DNA of 64,000 nt from Paenibacillus sp. JNUCC32 (GTDB lineage Bacteria; Bacillota; Bacilli; Paenibacillales; Paenibacillaceae). The stretch is from the NCBI RefSeq assembly GCF_014863545.1, contig NZ_CP062260.1, forward strand, positions 5,853,501 to 5,917,500, in the 5' to 3' direction. Of this stretch, positions 42,834 to 50,953 are shown piece after piece. The notes beneath the pieces were generated by a model, which saw only the letters and a program-made list of their open reading frames with translations, made no database searches and was not told the origin of the DNA. The number at the start of each line of letters is the position of its first letter. The first letter of the stretch is position 1. The position numbers were made by a program, and so were the translations under genes.

Positions 42834-43805
42834 ATGAGCGATAAGGACAGAGCGATTCTTGGGGACGGATTATCCATACTGTCGCAGTGCAGAATGCTAA
42901 CAGGGGATATTTGGCAGGCTCATTACGGAGCGGCCGCGATCGCGGGTTATTTTTTTGTAAAGGCAAACCATTTGCCCGGGAAGGTCGAGGAGGCCGTTAC
43001 GGCGGAGAACCAAAGGATGATCGCCAAGTATTTGCAGTCGGGAACGGTGACAGGGGAAAGCTTGAGTGTGAAAAGTGCCGAATCAAGGATTCTTGCAGCC
43101 CTTGACGTTACGATTGATGGGCTGCACTGGGTCGGGCACAATGTGATCTATGCCGCAATAAGCCTGGCTGCACTCCACGAGCTTGGAGGCGGTCTACGGC
43201 ATGAAGCAGCCGATATCGCGGAATTAATAGCCTCTTTCACGAAGACGATTCCGGGAAGGTCCTGGATCGGATATTCTGCTGCCGAGGTCAAACGGTTGAC
43301 CCTGGATGAACTTGACGGGATATCGGAAATAACGGACGGCGATCAGCTGTCGGCCTTCATTTTAAACGAGCTGGCCTCTTATTCGGTGATCTACCGCGCA
43401 GAAGCCCATCATGACTTGATGGGGCATATGCTGACGTACTCGCATGCCTTAAACATTTTGTACGATCTTGGCCATCATGATTATTTCCACAGAGGCTTGC
43501 CGGGTCTGCTCAAAATCGTGAAGGTGCTCCGTGCCAGCAGCCAGCTGGATCCTGCAGAGCCGATCCGAATCGTGTCTCCGGTGGATCGGCTGCCACTCGT
43601 GGAGGCTCCAAGATCGGCTTGGCTGCCGCACCAGCCGGAGTACTGGGCGGGTATCGACGGGGCTGTCATCGATTGGGACTTCGGCCATCTGTTTAAATTC
43701 CCGTTCAGTTTCTACCATCATTGGAACCGTGTTTCGGAGACTCCGGCGAAGGCCATGGAGAATTTTCGATATATTATCCATCCGGTGCAGACGATCATTT
43801 CCTGA
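42834..43805 (+). CDS. Histidine-rich, mostly helical protein of unknown function
   Basis: A 323-residue soluble-looking protein I do not recognise. It lacks a signal peptide or membrane helices. Two clusters look like a possible metal site: H98 and H102 (GLHWVGHNVIYAA) and H192, H193, H198 (AEAHHDLMGHMLTYSHAL), followed by LGHHDYFHRG. The C-terminal third has a proline/aromatic region ending FYHHWNRVSETPAKAMENFRYI. GGGGGG precedes ATG 42834; GTG 42804 is less likely. It is 69 bases upstream of the sigma-DUF1835 fusion, same strand, so possibly co-transcribed. Confidence 0.75.
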   Translation: MSDKDRAILGDGLSILSQCRMLTGDIWQAHYGAAAIAGYFFVKANHLPGKVEEAVTAENQRMIAKYLQSGTVTGESLSVKSAESRILAALDVTIDGLHWVGHNVIYAAISLAALHELGGGLRHEAADIAELIASFTKTIPGRSWIGYSAAEVKRLTLDELDGISEITDGDQLSAFILNELASYSVIYRAEAHHDLMGHMLTYSHALNILYDLGHHDYFHRGLPGLLKIVKVLRASSQLDPAEPIRIVSPVDRLPLVEAPRSAWLPHQPEYWAGIDGAVIDWDFGHLFKFPFSFYHHWNRVSETPAKAMENFRYIIHPVQTIIS

Positions 43806-43874
43806 AGAGAGGTAACCTTTATCATTTAGATCGGCACTTAAGGGATAGAGACACCGAGAAGAGGTGAAGTGAGC

Positions 43875-45449
43875 GTGATCCAGTGGATTGAGGAAGCCCG
43901 GAGGGGCAGTGCGGATGCTCAGGAAAGCTTGGTCCGGCATTTTTCCGGCATGGCGCTGGCCGTGGCCTACGATAAGCTGCAGGATTCCCATTTGGCGGAG
44001 GACGCCGTGCAGGAGGCTTTTACGGAGGCCTTTGCGAATCTGCATAAGCTGCAGGATCCCAGGCGTTTCCCCGGATGGTTCAAGGTGATCGTGGAGCGGC
44101 AGTGTTACAGAGACTTGCGCCGCAAGCAATTGCAGACGTTTCCGCTGCATGAGATAGAATTGCCGATGGGAGATCAGCGAAGCTTGGAGTCGGTCGTGGA
44201 AAAGAGAGAGCTGATCGGTCAGCTGCATGCCACGATCGCGGACTTGCCACCCGGCATGAGGATTGCGGTCCAGCTCTATTATTTTCAAGGCTACAGCCTG
44301 CGTGAGATTTCGCAATATTTGGACATTTCCTTGCCGGCTTTGAAAAAACGGCTTTTTGATGCCCGGCGGAAGCTGAAGAACACGCTGCACGTAGCCGACT
44401 TTGTATCGGTGTTCACCGATCTGTATGAGGGAGGAAAGCGCATGCTGCATATCGTTAACGGGGATTCGGTAGGGGATAAGCTGAAGCAAGGGAACATTCA
44501 AGGAGATATCCTGGTGTGGAGGGAGCTATATTCGTTTGGTCCGGTCTTCACGAAGATGGACGAGCCGGATCATCGGAGAACAAGAGCTCAGTATTTGGAG
44601 CAAACGCTGGGGATTCCGCAGAAGGAATATATCGGGACCTGCCAGTCGCAGGAGAGGAAGCTCCAGGATTTTCGAAAATATGACGAAGTTGTGCTCTGGT
44701 TTGAGCATGACCTGTTTGACCAGACCATACTGGCCTACTTGCTGCATTGGTTTAAGGAACAGTCACTGGGGAATACGAGGCTGAGTCTGCTATGCATTGG
44801 CGCATACCCGGGCATCGAGCTTTTTCGCGGGCTGGGGCAGCTTAGCGCAGAGCAGCTCGAGACTTTGTCGGGCACATGGCATGCGATTGGAGACGAAGAG
44901 CTTATGCTGGGCAGCATGTTGTGGGAAGCCTATACCTCGGATCTGCCGGAGAAACATCAGCGCATGCTGGAGGTGGATTCCTCGGCGCTGCCTTTTGCGA
45001 AGGATGCATTCGAGGCCCATCTGGCACGGCTGCCCTCTGTGAGCCATGGACTTGGGATCATCGAGCAGACGACGTTAGAGGCTGTAGCGGGCGGAATCCA
45101 TACGCCGTACGAGTTATTTCGCAATGTAGGTGACCGGCTTCATACACTCGGAATGGGAGACCTGGAATTCTGGTATTACCTGGCGAAGATGACGGAGGGA
45201 TCGGATTCCTTGCTGGTTATCGATGGCACAGCTTCGTTTCCTGACTTCAAACTGGCTGTACCCCATTTTCAAGAGCGGGTGCTGCAAGTGACGAGTTTGG
45301 GGCATGAGGTGCTGGCCGGTAAGACCGACTATGCCTGCGCCGCAACGATCGATAAATGGGTAGGAGGCTTGCAGGTAAGGGGGAAGGATCCGTCATGGCG
45401 CTGGAACCCGGAGCGGAAGTCGGTTGTGCGGATAGCTGAAGCCGATTAA
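43875..45449 (+). CDS. ECF sigma factor fused to DUF1835-DUF3658
   Basis: A 524-residue fusion. Residues ~5-165 form an ECF sigma factor: region 2 HFSGMALAVAYDKLQDSHLAEDAVQEAFTEAF and region 4 LPPGMRIAVQLYYFQGYSLREISQYLDISLPALKKRLFDARRKL. Residues 190-524 equal a complete DUF1835/DUF3658 protein (MLHIVNGDSVGDKL, GDILVWRELYSFGPVF ... LEAVAGGIHTPYELFRNVGDRLHTLGMGDLEFWYYL). GTG 43875 has GAGGTGA seven bases upstream. An internal in-frame ATG at 44442 has its own strong GGGAGG, so a separate DUF1835 protein may also be made. No anti-sigma gene is adjacent. Confidence 0.88.
   Translation: MIQWIEEARRGSADAQESLVRHFSGMALAVAYDKLQDSHLAEDAVQEAFTEAFANLHKLQDPRRFPGWFKVIVERQCYRDLRRKQLQTFPLHEIELPMGDQRSLESVVEKRELIGQLHATIADLPPGMRIAVQLYYFQGYSLREISQYLDISLPALKKRLFDARRKLKNTLHVADFVSVFTDLYEGGKRMLHIVNGDSVGDKLKQGNIQGDILVWRELYSFGPVFTKMDEPDHRRTRAQYLEQTLGIPQKEYIGTCQSQERKLQDFRKYDEVVLWFEHDLFDQTILAYLLHWFKEQSLGNTRLSLLCIGAYPGIELFRGLGQLSAEQLETLSGTWHAIGDEELMLGSMLWEAYTSDLPEKHQRMLEVDSSALPFAKDAFEAHLARLPSVSHGLGIIEQTTLEAVAGGIHTPYELFRNVGDRLHTLGMGDLEFWYYLAKMTEGSDSLLVIDGTASFPDFKLAVPHFQERVLQVTSLGHEVLAGKTDYACAATIDKWVGGLQVRGKDPSWRWNPERKSVVRIAEAD
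44429..44444 (+). promoter_or_regulatory. Internal ribosome binding site and start inside the sigma-DUF1835 gene
   Basis: GGGAGG (44429-44434), a 7-base spacer and ATG (44442-44444) in the frame of the long gene, exactly where the DUF1835 domain begins. This is as good as any translation start in the window. Confidence 0.7.
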
Positions 45450-45514
45450 CCGAAGACATAGGAAAAGAGCGATATTGAGCAGAGTGACGAATCCGATTAA
45501 CAGTAGAATACAGC

Positions 45515-45563
45515 AAAAGAGCTATCCTTTCTGGCGTTAATGCCAAGCAAGGATAGCTCTTTT
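45515..45563. terminator. Bidirectional terminator, sigma-DUF1835 gene / SDR gene
   Basis: Perfect 15-bp arms aaaagagctatcctt and aaggatagctctttt around a 19-base loop, A-rich on the left and T-rich on the right. Confidence 0.88.
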
Positions 45564-45568
45564 CATAG

Positions 45569-46333
45569 TTACAGATGAGAGCCGCCGGTTGCATCGACCA
45601 TCTGTCCCGTGACCCAGCGCCCGTCACTTGATGACAGAAACGCTACGACGTCCGCAATATCCGACGGCTGACCGATTCGGCCAAGCGCTGACATCTCTGC
45701 GGCATGCTGCTGCCCTTCCGGAGTATGAAGCCATGCAGCATTCACGTCCGTATCCACGATGCCCGGAAGAACCGCATTCACCGTGATCCCGCGTGGACCC
45801 AGCAGCTTGGCGAGGTGCAAGGTGAACGTATTGATGGCTCCCTTGGTGATGTTGTAAGCCATAATATGCGGATAGGCGATACGCGTCACACCGGAGGAGA
45901 TGTTGACGATGCGCCCGCCGTCACGCAGGAGCGGCAGAGCCTGTTGGACCAGAAAGAACGGTGCTTTTACATTAACGGCAAGCAGCTCGTCGAAGCTCTC
46001 CTCGGTCGTCTCTTCAAAGGTCTTTGAGGTTCCGATGCCTGCGTTATTCACCAGAATATCAAAATGCTGGTCCCCCGTTACATGCAGCAGCTCCTCCTTC
46101 AGCGAATGGATAAGCCCCTTGGCTCCATCTACCGATTCCAGCCCAGCACCTAAGGCGATGGCTCGCCCGCCTTGAACCTGTATGGTCTGCACAACCTCAT
46201 CCGCAGCATCCCGGCGGTTTCCGTAATGAACAACGACCAGTGCCCCTTCTTCCGCCAACCGAAGCGCGATTCCTTTACCGATTCCTCGGCTTCCGCCTGT
46301 AACCAATGCAACTTTGTTTTCCAATCGTTTCAT
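45569..46333 (-). CDS. SDR family NAD(P)-dependent oxidoreductase
   Basis: A 254-residue short-chain dehydrogenase, probably a ketoreductase. Cofactor motif TGGSRGIG, NNAG in ILVNNAGIG, catalytic S in IVNISSG and YxxxK as YNITK are all present. It ends with SDGRWVTGQMVDATGGSHL, typical of classical FabG-like SDRs. GAGGAG precedes the ATG. Transcription probably starts from the MerR-type promoter at 46366-46397, controlled by the MerR encoded just upstream on the same strand. Confidence 0.93.
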   Translation of the reverse strand: MKRLENKVALVTGGSRGIGKGIALRLAEEGALVVVHYGNRRDAADEVVQTIQVQGGRAIALGAGLESVDGAKGLIHSLKEELLHVTGDQHFDILVNNAGIGTSKTFEETTEESFDELLAVNVKAPFFLVQQALPLLRDGGRIVNISSGVTRIAYPHIMAYNITKGAINTFTLHLAKLLGPRGITVNAVLPGIVDTDVNAAWLHTPEGQQHAAEMSALGRIGQPSDIADVVAFLSSSDGRWVTGQMVDATGGSHL

Positions 46334-46365
46334 GAAACTCCACTCCTCTTGTTTGATTTAAAGCT

Positions 46366-46397
46366 ACTGTACACTCTCCGGTTAGGGGGAGAGTCAA
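46366..46397 (-). promoter_or_regulatory. MerR-type promoter with 20-base spacer before the SDR gene
   Basis: On the minus strand TTGACT (46397-46392) and TACAGT (46371-46366) are 20 bases apart, too far for normal SigA use. The spacer region contains the dyad actctcc (46373-46379)/ggagagt (46388-46394). This over-long spacer with central dyad is the hallmark of MerR-activated promoters. The MerR gene at 46533-47363 is the obvious activator. Confidence 0.75.
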
Positions 46398-46532
46398 GAG
46401 GTTGATTTAGAATTTTTCGAGAGTTATTCATGAACAACAAAGACATGGCGATAACTGCTGCTGCAAGTACGGATGGAGGCGATGGAGGTTGGGCAGAGGC
46501 CCGCTCCGACAGCCTATCACGATAAGGATGGG

Positions 46533-47363
46533 TTACAACGCGTTGCCTTGTAAGGGGATAAGCAATTCCGCGGGGCGCTTCTTGCCATAGATATCTTTAT
46601 CCGAGGTGAGATAGATTTCGCGGATCGGCTCCCGATCCGATTGAACAAGGCATTGGGACGAAATCCATGCTTTGAGCTCGGGTGCAACGGGACAGCTATA
46701 ACCGTACGGATCACAACGATGTACAAAAGATGCGGCGGATTGAAGCATCGGCAGGTAGTCCACACGAACACGGCCATTAACAGGTATGTCCCTGGTTATG
46801 GGGATTGCGACTTCGATGTCGGCGATGTCGGCATTCTCGCTGCCGTGATCATGCCAAAGGATGGTTAATTGGCTAGCTTCCTCTTCTCCATAAGAGGTCG
46901 CATATTTGGTAATCTCATCAAGCAAGAGACATAGCTGGCTGCGGGGGACTTGGTCGCGAATCGATGCGGCGAGCTGGGATGGGACTTCCCGAATACGGAT
47001 GAAGCCTGCCGGATCACCGGCTTCCGATGGCTCCAAGCGCGACATTCTGCTGTTCACCTCATCCAGCTGCAGCTGGAGGGTCTGCATCGCATGTCGAAGC
47101 TCCGTCATTTTATCCGCAAGTTTGTTCTTTACGGCATCGTTTCCTATATCCTTTTCAAAAAAATCCTTGAGCTGTTCCAAGGTAAACCCCTGTTCCTTGT
47201 AGGCGGCAATCCGCTTGACGGTCAGAAGCTGCTCCTCGGAATAGTAACGGTATCCGCTTTGCTCATCAACATGGGCCGGCCTTAACAGGCCCAGCTCATC
47301 ATAATAACGCAATGTTTTGATGGAAATGCCGCTGACCTTGGCAAAAACGCTGATCTTCATCAT
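46533..47363 (-). CDS. MerR family regulator with GyrI-like effector domain
   Basis: A ~276-residue regulator like BmrR/BltR. HTH: ISVFAKVSGISIKTLRYYDELGLLRPAHVDEQSGYRYYSEEQLLTVKRI; coil: NKLADKMTELRHAMQTLQLQLDEVNSRM; C-terminal ~155 residues resemble the GyrI/SOUL multidrug-binding fold (EVAIPITRDIPVNGRVRVDYLPMLQSAASFVH). The start is ATG 47363 or 47360 after AAAGGAGG; the frame runs on to 47414. It lies upstream of the SDR gene on the same strand, with the MerR-type promoter between them. Confidence 0.9.
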   Translation of the reverse strand: MMKISVFAKVSGISIKTLRYYDELGLLRPAHVDEQSGYRYYSEEQLLTVKRIAAYKEQGFTLEQLKDFFEKDIGNDAVKNKLADKMTELRHAMQTLQLQLDEVNSRMSRLEPSEAGDPAGFIRIREVPSQLAASIRDQVPRSQLCLLLDEITKYATSYGEEEASQLTILWHDHGSENADIADIEVAIPITRDIPVNGRVRVDYLPMLQSAASFVHRCDPYGYSCPVAPELKAWISSQCLVQSDREPIREIYLTSDKDIYGKKRPAELLIPLQGNAL

Positions 47364-47592
47364 ACCGTTTGCTACCTCCTTTACGATTCGGTCTCTCGTG
47401 GATAACGATATCATATCCCGCTCTCCTGCCTACGTAAAGAACGCAACTCGCCGGATCAGAAGGAACAACTCGGTCCCAAGACCGAGTCTGTTTTCATCCC
47501 GGGGCGGGAATTCAGTTCGGTCGGATTATCGTACAATGTGTTCAAAGAAGATTCGTGATTCCCCCTTAATAGCAAGAAAGGAGATAAGGCTG

Positions 47593-48048
47593 ATGAACGG
47601 AACGCATGAGGATCGTCAGGCGATCCTGAGATTATTCGATTCGCTGTCCAGGGCGTGGGGAGAAGGGAATGGCCGGGCTTATGCGGAATGCTTTACCGAT
47701 GATGCGGATTACGTGACGTTTAGCGGACAGCACTTGAAGGGTCGCCAAGAGATTGATGAGGTTCATCAGAAGCTGTGGGACGGGGTGCTCCGCGACTCCA
47801 AACTGGTAGCGGGACCGACCCCGACGCAGCTGCGTTTCCTGACCCCGGAGCTTGCGATAGCCCAGGCTACGGGAGCGGTGCAGCTCAGATTCCATAAGAA
47901 GCCGCCCACCGGCCGCTTCTCCATTAATACCAACGTGCTGGTCAAAGTGAACGGAGAGTGGAAGATATCGGCATTTCATAACTGCCGGATTCAGAAGCCA
48001 GGCTGGATTCAGCGGATGATGATGCGTTCGAATTCAAAATCCAGCTGA
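47593..48048 (+). CDS. SgcJ/EcaC-type SnoaL-like protein
   Basis: A 151-residue NTF2-fold protein: ILRLFDSLSRAWGEGNGRAYAECFTDDADYVTFSGQHLKGRQEIDEVHQKLW is the SgcJ/EcaC/DUF4440 pattern, and NTNVLVKVNGEWKISAFHNCRI is the terminal strand pair. AAAGGAGATAAGG precedes ATG 47593. It ends ten bases before the upstream GTG of the APH-like gene, so the two probably form an operon. Function unknown; some relatives act in polyketide or oxidation chemistry. Confidence 0.85.
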   Translation: MNGTHEDRQAILRLFDSLSRAWGEGNGRAYAECFTDDADYVTFSGQHLKGRQEIDEVHQKLWDGVLRDSKLVAGPTPTQLRFLTPELAIAQATGAVQLRFHKKPPTGRFSINTNVLVKVNGEWKISAFHNCRIQKPGWIQRMMMRSNSKSS

Positions 48049-48072
48049 CATAAAGATGTGGAGGATGAGCCT

Positions 48073-48879
48073 TTGAAGAAGGGTGCGCTGATCGGAAAAG
48101 GCAGGAGTGCAGAGGTCTATGAATGGGGAGAGTCTCAGGCACTAAAGCTGTATTATGAAGGGTATCGCCCGGAATGGGTGACGTATGAGGCGGAGATGGG
48201 CCGCATCGTTGCGGAAGCGGGGGTTCCCGCCCCTTCCGTCTTTGACATGGTGGATATTGAAGGACGTACGGGGCTGGTGTATGAACGGATTACGGGCCCT
48301 TCGATGCTGCGTCAGGTTCAATCGGCACCGTTTCAGCTAACGAAGTGCGCCCGGGATATGGCGCAGCTCCAACATGCGACGCACAGCTGCACGACCAGCC
48401 TGCTGCCGCCGCAAAAAGAAAAGCTGGAACACGCGATTCTTGATGCAAGCGGCATCCTGCAAGAAAAAGCGCAGGCCATATGCAAGGTGCTGGATTCATT
48501 TCCGGAAGGCGATTCCATCTGCCATGGCGACTTTCACCCGGACAATGTGATCGTCGCGGAGAACGGATGCCGGGCGATCGACTGGAACAATGCCCATGTG
48601 GGTAACCCGCTATGCGACGTCGCCAGGACATCGCTCATGTTCCAATCGCCGTTTAACCCGGTCGATCAGCCGGGCATCCTGGTGCTTCCGCTTCGGATGG
48701 CCCGCATGCTGTGGAATAGAGTATACCTGAACGAGTACTGCCGATTATCCCGTGCGAAGCTGGAGGATATCGACCGGTGGATGCTGCCCGTAGCGGCGGC
48801 CAGGCTGAGAGAGGATGTTCCCGGGGAAAGAGATTGGCTGCTCGGGCTGATTGAAGACCGGCTCCGTGCTTATGCTTAA
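48073..48879 (+). CDS. Aminoglycoside phosphotransferase (APH) family kinase
   Basis: A ~268-residue protein-kinase-like phosphotransferase. The nucleotide loop is GALIGKGRSAEVYEW, the lysine is in ALKLYYEG, the catalytic loop is CHGDFHPDNVIV and the metal-binding aspartate is in AIDWNNAHVGNPLCDVART. TTG 48073 has GGAGG eight bases upstream; GTG 48058 overlaps that site. Family members phosphorylate antibiotics, sugars or choline; the acceptor cannot be read. Co-transcribed with the SnoaL-like gene. Confidence 0.87.
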   Translation: MKKGALIGKGRSAEVYEWGESQALKLYYEGYRPEWVTYEAEMGRIVAEAGVPAPSVFDMVDIEGRTGLVYERITGPSMLRQVQSAPFQLTKCARDMAQLQHATHSCTTSLLPPQKEKLEHAILDASGILQEKAQAICKVLDSFPEGDSICHGDFHPDNVIVAENGCRAIDWNNAHVGNPLCDVARTSLMFQSPFNPVDQPGILVLPLRMARMLWNRVYLNEYCRLSRAKLEDIDRWMLPVAAARLREDVPGERDWLLGLIEDRLRAYA

Positions 48880-48947
48880 TGAAATTCCTGCGGAGGGAGA
48901 GCGGCTTCCATAATATAGGGCAAGTTCCCCGGTCGCCGCATCCGGAT

Positions 48948-49553
48948 TTACATGCCTGTCTTCGCATGATATACGGAGAATGAGGTTCCCGTCCGGTAAT
49001 AGGGGTAGCTCATATCCGTCTGGACCCGTTCCGCCGTCGCTGCATCGGTTAGCCTTTCGAGCACATATAAGCCGAGATCAATGGACGATGACACTCCGCT
49101 CCCCGTAAAGAGATGGCCGTCCTGTACAATGCGTGCTTGAACAACTTCCTTGCAGTAGGGTGTCAACAGCTCGTAAGCCGAAGCGTTGGTGGTAGCCCGC
49201 TTTCCCTCCAGCAAGCCGGCCGCGCCCAGAAGCAGCGATCCGGTGCAGACGGATACGAGATGCTTGGCTTCCCGGGCGGTCTGCAGCCAAGTCAGCACAT
49301 CGGGGTCGCACCTCAGCTCCCTCGTGGTAAAGCCGCCAGGCACGAAGACCAGATCGTATTCCGAAAGATCCGGTTTGACCCGGGATACGACATACGCCAA
49401 TCCGCGATCATCGGTAATTTGCGTGCTCAGCGCGCAATAATCCCAGGATATATCCGCTTCGGGACGGATGCGGGCAAGCCGGGTCATGACTTCGGTGAAG
49501 CCGATCAGGTCCAGGGCCGTCATGCCATGGAATAGAATGAAAGCCATTTTCAT
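48948..49553 (-). CDS. DJ-1/PfpI family protein (isonitrile hydratase-like)
   Basis: A ~201-residue flavodoxin-fold protein. The nucleophile elbow cysteine is in LVSVCTGSLLLGAAGLLEGKRATTNASA, and YDLVFVPGGFTTREL is the typical glutamine-amidotransferase-like loop. It resembles InhA (isonitrile hydratase) and the sensor half of GATase-AraC regulators, but lacks an HTH. ATG 49553 is chosen (AGGTG upstream). It lies 14 bases after the MFS gene stop, so the two form an operon divergent from a MocR regulator. Confidence 0.87.
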   Translation of the reverse strand: MKMAFILFHGMTALDLIGFTEVMTRLARIRPEADISWDYCALSTQITDDRGLAYVVSRVKPDLSEYDLVFVPGGFTTRELRCDPDVLTWLQTAREAKHLVSVCTGSLLLGAAGLLEGKRATTNASAYELLTPYCKEVVQARIVQDGHLFTGSGVSSSIDLGLYVLERLTDAATAERVQTDMSYPYYRTGTSFSVYHAKTGM

Positions 49554-49566
49554 CAAAAACACCTGC

Positions 49567-50823
49567 CTATAGTGATTTTTTTAAGCTGGCGCCGCCCGGC
49601 TGACCTGGAACGGAACGCCTTCGATTCAGCGCGCGATGAATCCGGTAATAGCCCATGGCCGACAGAGCGCTGAAAATCAGGTTGATCCCGATCAGCGCTT
49701 GGTAGCTGTTCGTAAGGTCATACAGGAATCCGCCTGAGAAGGAGCCGAGAACGGCGCCCGCCTGATGGAAAATAAGCAGCGTTCCGGCCTGCAATCCAAC
49801 GGAGCGATGGCCCATGGCTTCGCCGGCTACCAGAATACCGCCCGGAATGGCTCCTAAATAGCTGGCTCCGAAGATGATCGAGAAGAGGATCGGAGAGGCG
49901 CTGAAGTGCAGATACAGCACCATAAAGGCCACGATTCGAAAAACGTACAGGAAGGACAAGGCCAAACTCCTCGACATCCGGTCCAGGAGGAAGGCAAACA
50001 GCAGTCCGCCTGTCAGCTCAAGCAAACCGAGAATACTCAGTGAGGACGTGAACATTACCGAACTGATCTGATGATGGCGATGGATGGCCATCAGGTGCAT
50101 TTCAACCGTTCCCATGCTGAAGCCGCATGTGAACAAAGCGAAGACCACCAGAAGCACGGTGCGGCTGGTTACCATCTCCTTGGCGATCGGGAGGATCCGT
50201 GGCCTCCCAGCCGATGGGGGCGATTCAGCAGCGGAGGGGTCGGCCTCGTGCTCTTCGCGCTTTCGTTCTTTCATGATAAGCAGGGTGAGCGGTATGGATA
50301 CAAGCGTGATCCATAAGGTGAACGTGAATGCCGTTGTCCAATCGAGCCAGTCCCGGTTGCTTACAAATAGAGGCGTCAGAATGGCCAGGCCGAGCGAGCT
50401 CGCGCTGGTCATGATCATGAGTGCCTTCGCTTTATGGCGGCTGAACCAGCTTGTGACCACGACATAACCTGTACTTGCAGCCATGCCGGAAAGGCCGGAA
50501 AGCAGCCCGAGCCCCAGGAAGAATCCCGCCGGATGACGAAACGTAAGCACGGTCAGCATGGACATCACGCCAAACAGGGCGTTCAGGAGCATCATTTTTT
50601 TGGGACCGTATCGATCGGTCAACCATCCGCCGAGCGGAGAACAGATGGCGGCAACGGCAATGTTAACGGACCAGGTGAAGCTGATAAAGGTGAGGTCGAC
50701 GCTTAAATCCCTTGCCATTTCGTGCTGGTAATAAGACATGACAAACCGGCTGATGGCCGCCGCAAACCCTAGCATCCATAGAAATATGAGAATGACCCAT
50801 GCATAACCCCGGTCTCTTTTCAT
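49567..50823 (-). CDS. MFS transporter, oxalate/formate antiporter (OFA)/monocarboxylate-like
   Basis: A 418-residue, 12-helix carrier. ISRFVMSYYQHEMARDLSVDLTFISFTWSVNIAVAAICSPLGGWLTDRYGPKKMMLL and the long central loop (about residues 190-215) fit OFA/MCT-type MFS proteins. It heads an operon with the DJ-1 gene and is divergent from MocR, 130 bases away, which likely regulates it. The imported or exported compound is unknown. Confidence 0.88.
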   Translation of the reverse strand: MKRDRGYAWVILIFLWMLGFAAAISRFVMSYYQHEMARDLSVDLTFISFTWSVNIAVAAICSPLGGWLTDRYGPKKMMLLNALFGVMSMLTVLTFRHPAGFFLGLGLLSGLSGMAASTGYVVVTSWFSRHKAKALMIMTSASSLGLAILTPLFVSNRDWLDWTTAFTFTLWITLVSIPLTLLIMKERKREEHEADPSAAESPPSAGRPRILPIAKEMVTSRTVLLVVFALFTCGFSMGTVEMHLMAIHRHHQISSVMFTSSLSILGLLELTGGLLFAFLLDRMSRSLALSFLYVFRIVAFMVLYLHFSASPILFSIIFGASYLGAIPGGILVAGEAMGHRSVGLQAGTLLIFHQAGAVLGSFSGGFLYDLTNSYQALIGINLIFSALSAMGYYRIHRALNRRRSVPGQPGGASLKKSL

Positions 50824-50926
50824 CGCAACCCCGTCAGCCCCTCTCCCAAGTCTTTACTTCCGCTATGTCATGCAATAAGCTAATTTTAATCATGGAATCG
50901 GAAATGAACAGGACAATTTAGAGCAA

Positions 50927-50940
50927 CTGTATCAATACAG
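50927..50940. promoter_or_regulatory. MocR-type operator candidate CTGTA-N4-TACAG
   Basis: ctgta-tcaa-tacag stands 13 bases before the MocR ATG, in the region shared with the divergent MFS operon. The position would allow autorepression. The same core occurs in the palindrome at 21376-21401. Confidence 0.65.
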
Positions 50941-50953
50941 GGGGAGAAGCGGG

